A stretch of 55,447 bases of DNA, taken from positions 1 through 55,447 of the forward strand of contig JAGRKB010000008.1 of the NCBI GenBank assembly GCA_020442425.1. Direction: 5' to 3'. This DNA comes from Alphaproteobacteria bacterium (lineage in GTDB: Bacteria; Pseudomonadota; Alphaproteobacteria; Micavibrionales; Micavibrionaceae). The notes under the pieces were generated by a model. The model ran no database searches and had not been told where the DNA came from. It saw nothing but the letters and a program-made list of their open reading frames with translations. A program made the translations under genes and the position numbers. The first letter of the stretch is position 1, and each line of letters begins with the position of its first letter. Below, piece by piece: positions 26,807-36,297 of this stretch.

Positions 26807-27779
26807 CAAAGCCAATATAGAGCAAAATCGTCAATAAAATAACGGCACTGATCTGGTGAGCAACAGCAAGCGGTATAAATACGACACTTAGCAACGTTGC
26901 AATTCCCAATCCTATTTGCACCAAAACCCAGCCACACAGGAAAAGCGCAAGGACAGGTTTTTCTTTATAAATCAGAGCAGATAGAACAAACGAAGCCAGC
27001 CCGGTAAGAATGGCAAGGCAGCGATGGGTAAACTGAATGCTGGCGGGGTCATAGAAGAAAGGGGTTTTTCCAAGTTCTGGTGGAACAAGGCTCTCCCCCA
27101 TCATCGGAAAACTATTGTAAATCATTCCGGCGTCAAGACCGGCAACAAAAGCTCCCCAAACGATTGTTGTAAAAGCCAGAAAGAAAACGCCCCAGGAAAT
27201 AGCCCTAGACAATTTAGGCAGACGAAGAGCGGTGATTGTTCCTTGCAGACGTATGCGCCAAGCCATCCATAACAAGGCGCAATAAATTATCAAAGCAAGT
27301 GATAAATGTGCAGCCAAGCGAAAATGGGAGACAGACGGACGGTCAACCAACCCGCTTTGAACCATAAACCATCCTAAAAATCCCTGAGACCCACCCAGAG
27401 CCAATAATCCGAGATATTTTAAACGATCTTGTTTTTGAATATCCCCCCGAACCCAGAAAAAGAGCAAGGGGAGTGCAAATGCCAATCCTATTAATCTTCC
27501 CCATAATCGGTGAAACCATTCCCAGAAGAAAATTTGTTTGAAATCTGATAGATTCATCCAGTGATGCTTAGCCACAAATTCCGGAGTGGCTTGATATTTC
27601 TGAAAGGCATCTTGCCAAGATTCCTCAGAGAGGGGAGGAAGTGCTCCGGAAACCACATTCCATTCAGTTATGGATAATCCGCTCTCGGTCAGGCGTGTCA
27701 CCGCTCCAATTCCGGTCATAGCCATAACCATAAAGGCACAAAAAGTCAGCCAAAGAGATGGTATCTTATTGTTTTTCAT
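26760..27779 (-). CDS. ctaA: Heme A synthase (CtaA/COX15)
   Basis: A 339-residue inner-membrane protein with about eight helices that oxidises heme O to heme A for cytochrome aa3. Conserved parts are GAVTRLTESGLSITEWNVV, the His-containing WFHRLWGRLIGL, VDRPSVSHFRLAAHL, THRCLAIL and AVAHQISAVILL, which supply the heme-ligating histidines. It implies an aa3-type terminal oxidase and aerobic respiration. The convergent overlap with the glycosyltransferase gene at 26760-26806 is unusual but both frames are well supported. Confidence 0.93.
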   Translation of the reverse strand: MKNNKIPSLWLTFCAFMVMAMTGIGAVTRLTESGLSITEWNVVSGALPPLSEESWQDAFQKYQATPEFVAKHHWMNLSDFKQIFFWEWFHRLWGRLIGLAFALPLLFFWVRGDIQKQDRLKYLGLLALGGSQGFLGWFMVQSGLVDRPSVSHFRLAAHLSLALIIYCALLWMAWRIRLQGTITALRLPKLSRAISWGVFFLAFTTIVWGAFVAGLDAGMIYNSFPMMGESLVPPELGKTPFFYDPASIQFTHRCLAILTGLASFVLSALIYKEKPVLALFLCGWVLVQIGLGIATLLSVVFIPLAVAHQISAVILLTILLYIGFVTQRLQRQEKSSLQP

Positions 27780-27873
27780 TGTTTTATTAAAAATAATGTT
27801 TTCAGGGCTTTAATTTTTACGATCTTAATGCAATATTAATGACGTGTCATGTTTAATAGAAGGTATGGATGAA

Positions 27874-28122
27874 ATGCAGGCAGATGCATTAAATTTTAAA
27901 GAACACGAGTCCGCCCTTTCCAAAAAGATAAAGGCAGCGGATCTTTCATTCTCGTCAGGTTATTGGCGTGTTTTTGATGATGTTGAAACAATTGTCAAAA
28001 GTAACGAAAACCGTATGAGGGAGCTTTCTTCCCCAACTAATCTAGAGGATGATTTCCGAAGAGTAGGGGATGCGATTCATCGGGCATTATCAGCCCTAAA
28101 TTCTAGAAGTACCAGAAAATAG
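27874..28122 (+). CDS. Small unknown protein paired with DUF2335 gene
   Basis: A soluble protein of about 82 residues, charged and probably helical (LSKKIKAADLSF, DDFRRVGDAIHRALSALN). AGAAGG lies ten bases before the ATG at 27874; an ATG at 27865 and a GTG at 27844 are in frame upstream. It ends nine bases before the DUF2335 membrane gene, so they are very likely cotranscribed and may work together. I do not recognise the family. Confidence 0.6.
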   Translation: MQADALNFKEHESALSKKIKAADLSFSSGYWRVFDDVETIVKSNENRMRELSSPTNLEDDFRRVGDAIHRALSALNSRSTRK

Positions 28123-28130
28123 GTCTTGAA

Positions 28131-28499
28131 ATGCCTAAAAATTCAGATGGTTTGAGCCGCGATACTGCATCCGGTGCTATTCTAAGTGTGTCGTACGAAG
28201 GTCCCCTTCCTCCTGCTGTAGAGATGGAGAAATACAACCGTATCCTGCCAGGAGCAGCCGAGCGGGTGTTTGCAATGGCAGAAAAAGATGGAGATCACAG
28301 GCGTTCGATAGAGAAAGATTTGGTATCGAAGCGGTTTCGGGCAGATATTTTGGGAATGTGCTTTGCGTTTTCTTTGGCGTTTATTTGTATAATTGCAGCG
28401 ATGTATTTTTTCTATGTTGGGAACATCACGGCAGGATTTGCGTTATTAGGATTTCCAGTGTTAAGCCTGATCGGGAAATTTCTTCATAAAGCACAATAA
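28131..28499 (+). CDS. DUF2335 membrane protein
   Basis: A 122-residue protein with an N-terminal soluble part holding the DUF2335 signature (YEGPLPPAVEMEKYNRILPGAAERVFAMAEK in pieces around residues 23-55) and two C-terminal membrane helices (FSLAFICIIAAMYFFYVG and GFALLGFPVLSLIG). The family is of unknown function and is often found on prophages and mobile segments. The small upstream gene at 27874 is a probable partner. The next gene, a ferredoxin reductase, starts 45 bases later and is likely unrelated. Confidence 0.8.
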   Translation: MPKNSDGLSRDTASGAILSVSYEGPLPPAVEMEKYNRILPGAAERVFAMAEKDGDHRRSIEKDLVSKRFRADILGMCFAFSLAFICIIAAMYFFYVGNITAGFALLGFPVLSLIGKFLHKAQ

Positions 28500-28511
28500 A
28501 ATGTCGCATAG

Positions 28512-29579
<1,068 letters not shown>

Positions 29580-29636
29580 AAGAGAGCCGTTCAGTCGAGT
29601 TGCTTTGAAGTCTGGATTGAGTATAGTAATTCCGAG

Positions 29637-29653
29637 AAATCCTGAAATCAGGA
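29637..29653. repeat. 17-bp palindromic repeat, copy 2
   Basis: AAATCCTGAAATCAGGA differs at one base from the copy at 25046-25062 and lies 15 bases before the GTG of the following gene. In both places it is intergenic and close to a start codon. Confidence 0.45.
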
Positions 29654-29668
29654 CTGGGAAAGAAAGCA

Positions 29669-30607
29669 GTGGCGCATTTTCAGTTTAACATTATGGATGC
29701 CGCAGGATACGGATATTACCGTGTCTGGAAAGAGCGTGCATATTTGGCAAAATTGGCTTTCGTGCCGATTATGATCAAATTCGCCTGCACCATTGCAATT
29801 TTTTCTCTCGATCTCGATAATAACTATTTGCGACAAGGCTTGATCCTCTTGCCTGCAATGTTTGCAGAAGGGTGGGTTCTGGCCCAATTTCTAAGAACGC
29901 TTTTAAAAGCAGAGCGCTGGCCTATTACGCTTCCAGATGCGCCTGATGCCAAATTGGTTGGAAAGTTGTTAAATCGGGCAAGGGGAATTATTGCCGCCGT
30001 TTTGGTTTATGTCCTGATAGGAATGGTATCTTTTTTTGCGCGTTACCTTGCATTCGAATTCTTGCCCAGTGATGAGGAAATAGAATCAGCTCGCCTATCT
30101 CTAGAAGAACAAAAAAATCTGGAAGCAAACTTGTCTCGAACTGCAGGGAATGATTCGGAAACTCAACCATCAAACGGATTTCCTGCTTTTCTCGCAGTGT
30201 TTTCATTCATTCCCATGGTTTTGTTTGTCTTGGTGACTGTGTGGACATTCCGTTTGATGTGGATATACATCCCCTTATCGGTCTTGATGCCGATTAAATA
30301 CTATTTAAAATCCGTATCAGGATTTATGTCCTCGGTTTACATGATTATTCTGTTCTTGGCCTGTATGGCACCTGCTACTTTTATAGCCATCATGCTGGCT
30401 CAAGTCGTTTATGGAGCGACAAATGATCTAACAGGAAGCCTAGAGCTTTTAGGTCATTTCATCGGAATACTTTTAAGTGTTATAACCGAAATAATTGTGA
30501 GCCTGATAAGCACCGCAGCCTTTGCTTGGGCAATGAGAGATTTTCTTCCCAGAAGCAAAGAGAGTATGAGCGACTTTCCCGGGGATCAGACAAGGTATAA
30601 GGGCTAA
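29669..30607 (+). CDS. Unknown multi-pass membrane protein
   Basis: A 312-residue protein, GTG start, with about five or six hydrophobic helices: near 28-47, 53-75, 105-130, 175-205, 220-245 and 255-280. A charged cytoplasmic or periplasmic loop of about 45 residues (SDEEIESARLSLEEQKNLEANL) lies in the middle. I do not recognise the family. It sits between the ferredoxin reductase and ferredoxin genes and ends three bases before the latter, so they are probably cotranscribed, although nothing in the sequence indicates electron transfer. Confidence 0.75.
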   Translation: MAHFQFNIMDAAGYGYYRVWKERAYLAKLAFVPIMIKFACTIAIFSLDLDNNYLRQGLILLPAMFAEGWVLAQFLRTLLKAERWPITLPDAPDAKLVGKLLNRARGIIAAVLVYVLIGMVSFFARYLAFEFLPSDEEIESARLSLEEQKNLEANLSRTAGNDSETQPSNGFPAFLAVFSFIPMVLFVLVTVWTFRLMWIYIPLSVLMPIKYYLKSVSGFMSSVYMIILFLACMAPATFIAIMLAQVVYGATNDLTGSLELLGHFIGILLSVITEIIVSLISTAAFAWAMRDFLPRSKESMSDFPGDQTRYKG

Positions 30608-30610
30608 AGA

Positions 30611-30934
30611 ATGAAACTCTATGTCACCGATTTTGAAGGGGTAGAACATGAACTCGAAGCCATCGAAGGATGGCGCGTCATGGAAGTCATTCGGGATTAC
30701 GGCCTGCCCATTAAAGCCGAATGCGGTGGTGCGTGTCTGTGCGGAACGTGCCATGTCTTTGTCGCCGACGAATGGCTGGATAAACTCTACCCGAAAACCG
30801 AAGACGAAGAAGACCGCCTCTATGAAGACGCCGTAGGCGTAGAAGACAATTCACGCCTATCATGTCAAATCCTGATGTCCGAAGAACTCGACGGCCTCAA
30901 AGTCACCATGGGCCCCGGGTCTGAAAGAGATTAA
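30611..30934 (+). CDS. 2Fe-2S ferredoxin, adrenodoxin/FdxB type
   Basis: A 107-residue soluble electron carrier. Iron ligands are in CGGACLCGTC (Cys 39, 45 and 48) and the distant Cys in RLSCQIL near 87, the C-x5-C-x2-C-Cys spacing of adrenodoxin-like ferredoxins used for Fe-S assembly or P450-type partners. The acidic patch EDEEDRLYED, where partner proteins dock, is present. It starts three bases after the membrane-protein gene and is near a ferredoxin reductase. Confidence 0.92.
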   Translation: MKLYVTDFEGVEHELEAIEGWRVMEVIRDYGLPIKAECGGACLCGTCHVFVADEWLDKLYPKTEDEEDRLYEDAVGVEDNSRLSCQILMSEELDGLKVTMGPGSERD

Positions 30935-30975
30935 AAACCAAATAGATATTCAAATTATACTAAAATATATATTTG

Positions 30976-31025
30976 TATATCAATTTAGTGTTATACTGTG
31001 GTATATTGAGGTATAAATTGATATA
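30976..31025. promoter_or_regulatory. Nested palindrome upstream of AAA ATPase gene
   Basis: A perfect 12-bp inverted repeat, TATATCAATTTA (30976-30987) and TAAATTGATATA (31014-31025), encloses a second palindrome TATAC-tgtg-GTATA. It ends 46 bases before the ATPase start in a very AT-rich stretch. It may be an operator for self-regulation or the end of a small mobile unit. Confidence 0.55.
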
Positions 31026-31071
31026 TTTTGATAGAAGTTCATATTCATAAAAAGTCATAAAGGTACGTAAC

Positions 31072-32250
31072 ATGGATCCAGTTCGTAACCCGTTTGCCCC
31101 TGGGGCAGGTTCTCAACCGCCAGAACTGGCCGGACGGGAAGAGATAATTGCAGCGGCAGATACAGCACTTCAGCGAGTGCTGATAGGCAGACATGATAAA
31201 TCCCAGATTTTTCTTGGATTAAGGGGAACAGGAAAAACGGTGCTCCTAAATAAAATAGAAAGTTTGGCAGAAGGGCATGGGCATATAACATCATTTATAG
31301 AAGCGCCTGAAAATAAAACTTTAGTTGAATTGATCTATCCCAGAATTCACCAAGCCCTGCGTAAATTGTCGATAATAGAAAGTGCAAAAGCCAGTGCTCA
31401 CACAGCAATGGGGACACTGAAAGCTTTTGCAAGCGCCTTTAAAATTTCAATAGGAGATATTTCGATATCGGTTGATCCCGAAACAGGGACAGCGGACAGT
31501 GGAATTCTTGAATATGATTTGTGTGAACTATTTGTAAAGGTTGGGGAAGCCGCAAAAGCAGCGGAAAGAGGATGGACGCTTCTGATTGACGAGATCCAGT
31601 ATCTTTCTGATGAAGAGTTGTCCGCTCTAATTGTATCAATCCATCGGGTTAATCAGAAAAATTTGCCGGTCATTTTCTTCGGTGCAGGGCTTCCACAAGT
31701 CGCGGCTTTATCCGGAGAAGCAAAGTCCTACGCAGAAAGATTATTCAATTATCCTTCCATTGGAGCATTGGATATAAATTCTGCCAAAGCAGCAATACAA
31801 CAGCCTATATTGGATGAGGAAGAAGTTATTCTGGATGAAGCTTTAGATATCATTTTTGAAAAGACACAAGGATATCCTTACTTTCTACAAGAGTGGGGTT
31901 TTCAGGCATGGAATATTGCCGAAAATTCTCCGATAGATGCCTCCGTTATAAATGCCGCAACTCCCGCAGCATTGCGCAGGTTGGATGAAGGGTTTTTCAG
32001 GGTACGGTTTGATCGGCTCACTCCCAAAGAAAGAGATTATGTTTTTGCAATGGCAAAGCTTGGAAAAGGGCCATATCGATCTTCGGATGTGGCAGACATT
32101 CTCGGAGAAAGAGCGCAGAGCCTTGGCCCATGCAGAGCAAAAATTATCAGTAAAGGAATGATCTACTCTCCAGCCCATGGAGACATAGATTTTACAGTTC
32201 CAATGTTTGAAGATTACTTACGAAGAACGCATCCTGAATTGTGTGCATAG
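31072..32250 (+). CDS. Stand-alone AAA ATPase, ORC/STAND-like
   Basis: A 392-residue protein with Walker A GLRGTGKTVLL near residue 48, Walker B WTLLIDEIQYL near 168, a sensor-like IFFGAGLPQV near 200 and a winged-helix-like C-terminus (FDRLTPKERDYVFAMAKLG, FTVPMFEDYLRR). It begins NPFAPGAGSQPPELAGRE, a start I associate with a widespread family of ATPases found on mobile segments. No toxin, nuclease or sensor domain is attached. Role unknown; DNA binding or signalling is inferred. A nested palindrome lies just upstream and the gene converges on the unknown gene at 32258 with a seven-base gap. Confidence 0.8.
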   Translation: MDPVRNPFAPGAGSQPPELAGREEIIAAADTALQRVLIGRHDKSQIFLGLRGTGKTVLLNKIESLAEGHGHITSFIEAPENKTLVELIYPRIHQALRKLSIIESAKASAHTAMGTLKAFASAFKISIGDISISVDPETGTADSGILEYDLCELFVKVGEAAKAAERGWTLLIDEIQYLSDEELSALIVSIHRVNQKNLPVIFFGAGLPQVAALSGEAKSYAERLFNYPSIGALDINSAKAAIQQPILDEEEVILDEALDIIFEKTQGYPYFLQEWGFQAWNIAENSPIDASVINAATPAALRRLDEGFFRVRFDRLTPKERDYVFAMAKLGKGPYRSSDVADILGERAQSLGPCRAKIISKGMIYSPAHGDIDFTVPMFEDYLRRTHPELCA

Positions 32251-32257
32251 GTGTTTT

Positions 32258-32734
32258 CTAAAGTTTACGCGCAAGGTGAGGAGCTTCAGCGCGGAACATG
32301 TTTTCTGCAACATGCTCAAGTTTCGTTCCAAACTTATGATTAAATTCTTTGCTAAGAGACATCCTGACACCAAACGAAAGCTCCCCTCGATTATTGGGGC
32401 AGGCATCCAGAAAATCGAGTTTTAAACCGTAATCAGAACATTTTAATTGAAGTTTTTTGATCCCGTGTTGATTCTTAAGAAGTGTGAGGCTGTCATCAAG
32501 ACCTCGCCAATTTTTTTTCGAAAGTGGAACCGGAGAGCAAAAAACCGCACTTTGAAAATCAGTTCGAACTTCTGAGACTCTCTTTTGAACCAGTCTTTTT
32601 CCGAGTTTATCGCTCAATCGACCTGCCCATTTTCCGATAGCTTTCGCAGCAAGATCTTGATCGAATCGATAAGGCGCCCACTCAAGTGTAAGAAGGGCAT
32701 GTAAAACAGTCTTTGTAAAAGGAGGGAGTTTCAT
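32258..32734 (-). CDS. Unknown soluble protein, 158 aa
   Basis: A protein without signal or membrane segments. It has a basic first third (KWAGRLSDKLGKRLVQKRVSEVR), a middle part with KKLQLKCSDYGLKLDFLDAC and a C-terminal FGVRMSLSKEFNHKFG. I do not recognise it. It converges with the AAA ATPase gene (seven bases apart), and no terminator hairpin separates the two. Its 5' side faces the nrdD promoter region. The restricted context suggests an accessory gene. Confidence 0.6.
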   Translation of the reverse strand: MKLPPFTKTVLHALLTLEWAPYRFDQDLAAKAIGKWAGRLSDKLGKRLVQKRVSEVRTDFQSAVFCSPVPLSKKNWRGLDDSLTLLKNQHGIKKLQLKCSDYGLKLDFLDACPNNRGELSFGVRMSLSKEFNHKFGTKLEHVAENMFRAEAPHLARKL

Positions 32735-32885
32735 TCTTTTGTTCCCAAATTATATCACGCAAACTCTTATCAAAATTATGAAAAAAGAGCCAGTATTTTC
32801 TGAAACATGAGCGGCAAACAGGCAGAAAAAATTGCGACAAAATGCCAGTGAAAAATCAACCTATTGATGTTTTACAATCAAAATA

Positions 32886-32901
32886 ACACAACATATTGTG
32901 T
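32886..32901. promoter_or_regulatory. NrdR box upstream of nrdD
   Basis: ACACAACATATTGTGT matches the 16-bp NrdR palindrome (acaCwAtATaTwGtgt) at all but one position. NrdR represses ribonucleotide reductase genes. It lies about 70 bases before nrdD. A second box at the usual three-turn spacing is not evident. Confidence 0.7.
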
Positions 32902-32972
32902 TTCAAGTCTTTGAGAGGCCTCCTCTCGAAAATCACCGAAATTGACCTGTAAAACCGCAAAAGGAGCTGACA

Positions 32973-34976
32973 ATGAGCCAATCCGCGACCGCAAAATCGT
33001 CCCATCTTCCCCATTTATCCGTTGTGTCTGCCACCGAAACGCATGGCATACTCAAGAGCGGAGGGACGCAAGTCGATTGCTCACAAGCGGTTTCTGAATA
33101 TGTGTCAGGATCAGATTGGCGAATTAAAGCCAACGCCAATACGGGTTATTCTAACGCAGGCCTCATCAACAACGTCGCCGGTAAAATCATTGCCAATTAC
33201 TGGCTCGATGAAATTTATTCCCCCGAAGAAGGCCAAGCGCACAGAAACGCAGATGTCCATATCCATGATCTGGATTGCTTGACAGGGTACTGCGCGGGAT
33301 GGTCTTTGCGGGCCTTGCTCAATGAGGGATTTAACGGCGTCAACGGCCGTGTGTCATCGCGCCCACCGCGCCACTTCCGCGAAGCCTTGGGACAAATGGC
33401 AAACTTCCTTGGAATTTTGCAATCCGAATGGGCAGGTGCACAAGCCTTCAGCTCGTTCGATACCTATCTCGCGCCCTATGTGTTTGCGGACAATCTGCCC
33501 TTTAAGGAAATCAAAAAAGCCATTCGCCAGTTCGTATATAATCTGAACGTCCCCGCACGCTGGGGCCAATCACCCTTTACCAACGTAACACTTGATATCA
33601 CCGTTCCCGAAGATTTGGAAAACCAGTTCCCGACCGCCAATGATTTTCACCTGTTTAAAAATGTAAATCGTGATGATTTGTTAGCCAGAGCACAACAGCG
33701 TGATATGGGCATCCGTTCTCTCGAAGATTTGACCTTCAAACATTTCGCACCGGAAATGGAATTGATTGATATCGCCTATTACGAAGTCATGACCGAAGGC
33801 GATAGCACAGGCCAGCCTTTCACCTTCCCGATCCCGACAGTCAACATCACCGAAGATTTCAATTGGGATAGCAAAGTCGCAGCCGCCATCTTTGATAACA
33901 CGGCCAAAGTCGGCTCATCCTACTTCCAGAATTTTGTCGGCAGCCAATGGATGAAAAACGAGAAGGGCGAACGCGTCAGAAACCCCGAAGCCTATTCCCC
34001 CGGCGCTGTGCGGTCGATGTGCTGCCGCCTGCAACTGGATTTACGCGAACTCTTGCGCCGTGGAAACGGCTTGTTCGGCTCTGCCGAAATGACAGGATCC
34101 ATTGGTGTTGTGACCATCAACATGGCGCGTCTGGGCTACCGCTTCAAAGGCGATATGAACGGCCTGATCGCAGAACTTGACCGCTTGATGGATATCTCGA
34201 AATCCACATTGGAGAAGAAACGCGCCTTTATCCAAAGCATGTATAACCGCGGCCTCTATCCGTACACCGCGCGCTACTTGCCGTTCCTGAGAAATCATTT
34301 CAGCACCATCGGCGTCAACGGCATGAATGAAATGATCCGCAACTATATGGACGACCGCATTGATATCACAGATGAACGCGGCGCAGAAATGGCCTTGGTA
34401 ATCCTCGATCACATGCGCGAGAAAATGCGCGAATACCAAGAAACAAGCGGCAATCTCTATAACCTTGAAGCAACACCAGCCGAAGGCACAACCTATCGCT
34501 TTGCCAAAGAAGATAAGAAACAGTTTGACGATATCATTCAGGCAGGCAGCGGAGAAAATATCTACTACACCAACTCTTCGCAAATTCCCGCAGGCCATAC
34601 GGATGACCCGTTCGAGGCATTGGATTTGCAAAATAAGCTCCAATGCAAATATACGGGCGGCACAGTTCTCCACCTCTATATGTCGGAAAAACTCTCAAGC
34701 GCCGAAGCCTGCAAAGGCTTTGTCCGAAAAGTGCTGGAAAACTACCAACTGCCGTATATTACGGTGACGCCTGTTTTCTCGACCTGCACAACACACGGGT
34801 ACTTGAGCGGTGAGCAGTCTGAATGCCCGAAATGCGGAGAAAAAACCAATGTCTGGACGCGGGTCATGGGATATTTCCGCCCCGTGGATAGCTTTAACAT
34901 CGGTAAGAAAGGCGAACACCATGAACGCGTCCACTTCACCGAAGACCGCGTGGAATCAAAGGACTTGTTTGCGTAA
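32973..34976 (+). CDS. nrdD: Anaerobic ribonucleoside-triphosphate reductase
   Basis: A 667-residue class III reductase making dNTPs without oxygen through a glycyl radical. The ATG has AGGAG seven bases upstream. Visible features are NADVHIHDLD near 90, the active-site segment RSMCCRLQL near 350, the C-terminal zinc site formed by Cys in STCTTHGYL and CPKCG, and the glycyl radical loop RVMGYFRPVDSFN near 635. The N-terminus has no evident ATP-cone, in contrast to the roughly 710-residue E. coli enzyme; length and the MCCRL motif recall the Thermotoga-like group. NrdG follows directly, and an NrdR box precedes the gene. Confidence 0.93.
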   Translation: MSQSATAKSSHLPHLSVVSATETHGILKSGGTQVDCSQAVSEYVSGSDWRIKANANTGYSNAGLINNVAGKIIANYWLDEIYSPEEGQAHRNADVHIHDLDCLTGYCAGWSLRALLNEGFNGVNGRVSSRPPRHFREALGQMANFLGILQSEWAGAQAFSSFDTYLAPYVFADNLPFKEIKKAIRQFVYNLNVPARWGQSPFTNVTLDITVPEDLENQFPTANDFHLFKNVNRDDLLARAQQRDMGIRSLEDLTFKHFAPEMELIDIAYYEVMTEGDSTGQPFTFPIPTVNITEDFNWDSKVAAAIFDNTAKVGSSYFQNFVGSQWMKNEKGERVRNPEAYSPGAVRSMCCRLQLDLRELLRRGNGLFGSAEMTGSIGVVTINMARLGYRFKGDMNGLIAELDRLMDISKSTLEKKRAFIQSMYNRGLYPYTARYLPFLRNHFSTIGVNGMNEMIRNYMDDRIDITDERGAEMALVILDHMREKMREYQETSGNLYNLEATPAEGTTYRFAKEDKKQFDDIIQAGSGENIYYTNSSQIPAGHTDDPFEALDLQNKLQCKYTGGTVLHLYMSEKLSSAEACKGFVRKVLENYQLPYITVTPVFSTCTTHGYLSGEQSECPKCGEKTNVWTRVMGYFRPVDSFNIGKKGEHHERVHFTEDRVESKDLFA

Positions 34977-35678
34977 ATGAACAGCTCAACGCCCATTTAC
35001 GCGCTCACCCCTTTCACGATGCTGGATTTTAAAGACAAAACAGCCTGCATCATCTGGTTTGCCGGATGCAATATGCGCTGCGCCTATTGTCACAATCCGG
35101 ACATCGTGTTGGGGAAGGGGGCAAAGACCGAGGACGACGTTCTGGAGTTTCTGGAACGCCGTCAGGGGCTTCTGGATGGCGTGGTGATATCAGGAGGCGA
35201 GGCAACCTGCTATAAAGGGCTGCCCGCACTTCTAAGAAAAATAAAAACATTGGGCTACGCAATCAAGCTGGACAGCAACGGAACTTACCCCGACATCATC
35301 AAACAATTATTTGAAGAGAAGCTGATCGATTTTCTGGCGCTTGATTACAAAGCCTCACCATGCGCATTTCAAAAAGTTACAGGCACAGGAAAGCGTCTGT
35401 GGAATAAATTCCAGAAAACTCTCGATTATGTATGCGTCAACCAACACGGAAAATTCGAAGTTCGCACCACCATCCATTCAGACCTTCTGAACGCCACAGA
35501 TATCAACGCCATGATTTCTGATCTGGAATCGAAAAACTACACGGGAACATACTTCATCCAGAATTACCGCCACAAAGAAAATGAAACGCTTGGGCAAATG
35601 ACCGATCAAATAAAAGAGCTGGATATATCTCTCATCCAGCCCCCCCGAAATTTTCAAATCGACTATCGGAATTTTTAG
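34977..35678 (+). CDS. nrdG: Anaerobic reductase activating radical-SAM enzyme
   Basis: A 233-residue radical SAM protein that creates the glycyl radical in NrdD. The 4Fe-4S site is CNMRCAYC near residues 30-37 (C-x3-C-x2-C), followed by the SAM-binding VVISGGEAT near 75. It is longer than the 154-residue E. coli NrdG and resembles the group with a fuller radical SAM barrel. The ATG follows the nrdD stop without any gap, so the two are translationally coupled. Confidence 0.92.
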   Translation: MNSSTPIYALTPFTMLDFKDKTACIIWFAGCNMRCAYCHNPDIVLGKGAKTEDDVLEFLERRQGLLDGVVISGGEATCYKGLPALLRKIKTLGYAIKLDSNGTYPDIIKQLFEEKLIDFLALDYKASPCAFQKVTGTGKRLWNKFQKTLDYVCVNQHGKFEVRTTIHSDLLNATDINAMISDLESKNYTGTYFIQNYRHKENETLGQMTDQIKELDISLIQPPRNFQIDYRNF

Positions 35679-35699
35679 ACCAGTCGTTTTTTGCCATTT

Positions 35700-35850
35700 C
35701 GTCATCCCCGACAAATGAGGCCTGCGCCGAATGCAGTTCGGGGATCCAGCAGAACATGTGCGGCGCATAAGCGCCGCTACTTAATAACTGGATTCCCTGC
35801 ACTCATTCCGGCTTTTCTAAAGAAAAGTCCTTCATTCGGCGGGAATGACG
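35700..35850. mobile_element. MITE-like palindromic element
   Basis: A 151-bp non-coding unit with inverted ends CGTCATCCCCG (35700-35710) and CGGGAATGACG (35840-35850), one mismatch. Inside are GGGATCCAG and CTGGATTCCC as a second inverted pair, and two small hairpins, CGGCGC-ATAA-GCGCCG and CTTTTC-taaa-GAAAAG. It resembles the widespread CGTCATtCCCG intergenic repeats. It lies just after nrdG and could also fold as a transcription terminator. Confidence 0.65.
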
Positions 35851-35893
35851 ATACTGTATCGGTTAATTCATAGTGGGCATGGAAAAAAGCATC

Positions 35894-36157
35894 TTACTGA
35901 ATAGTCACTTCCATATCATAAAACCGCGTGTCCCCGGGAGTAATAATCTCTTTGCTCGCGATATAGACAGAGTGGAGCTTGCCATCGAGCTCCTTCGCCC
36001 AAAAGTCCAGAAACCGTTTCAACTCTGGAAATTTCGGAGCCAGATCATATTCTTGCCAAATATAGCTTTGTAATAATTTGGGATGATCGGGCAGGTGATA
36101 GACAATCTCGGCCGTCGTCAGCCGATAATTTTGAAGCTGGGTAATCAGATTGGCCAT
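35894..36157 (-). CDS. usg: Usg-family protein
   Basis: An 87-residue protein with the Usg signature: LTTAEIVYHLPDHPKLLQSY, then WQEYDLAPKFPELKRFLDFW and ELDGKLHSVYIA. The family is almost restricted to alphaproteobacteria and has no established function. AGGAGG lies nine bases before the ATG at 36157. It stands alone between the MITE-like element and the Sel1-repeat gene and is preceded by an upstream terminator. Confidence 0.88.
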   Translation of the reverse strand: MANLITQLQNYRLTTAEIVYHLPDHPKLLQSYIWQEYDLAPKFPELKRFLDFWAKELDGKLHSVYIASKEIITPGDTRFYDMEVTIQ

Positions 36158-36250
36158 TCTAGCAAACCTCCTGTCCTGTATATTTAGACCGCTCTTCTGG
36201 CGATTTTATACCCCCATTGTATCACAAAATTTGTTAAGAGTTTTTTAATA

Positions 36251-36278
36251 AAAAAACCTCCGCAAAAGCAGAGGTTTT
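36251..36278 (-). terminator. Intrinsic terminator after the Sel1-repeat gene
   Basis: AAAACCTC pairs with GAGGTTTT around CGCAAAAGCA, whose GC-AAAA-GC part may extend the fold. On the minus strand a run of Ts follows. It ends transcription of the Sel1 gene 20 bases after its stop. Confidence 0.8.
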
Positions 36279-36297
36279 AAAGGAAATTGGAGGTATC

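Noticed and set aside
32868..32885. TTGAT...ATCAA as an FNR box before nrdD
   Set aside because: The half sites are separated by eight bases, not four, so it does not fit the FNR pattern; the adjacent NrdR box is a better explanation.
34041..34673. 210-residue minus frame inside nrdD
   Set aside because: Antisense shadow; nrdD is unequivocal on the plus strand.
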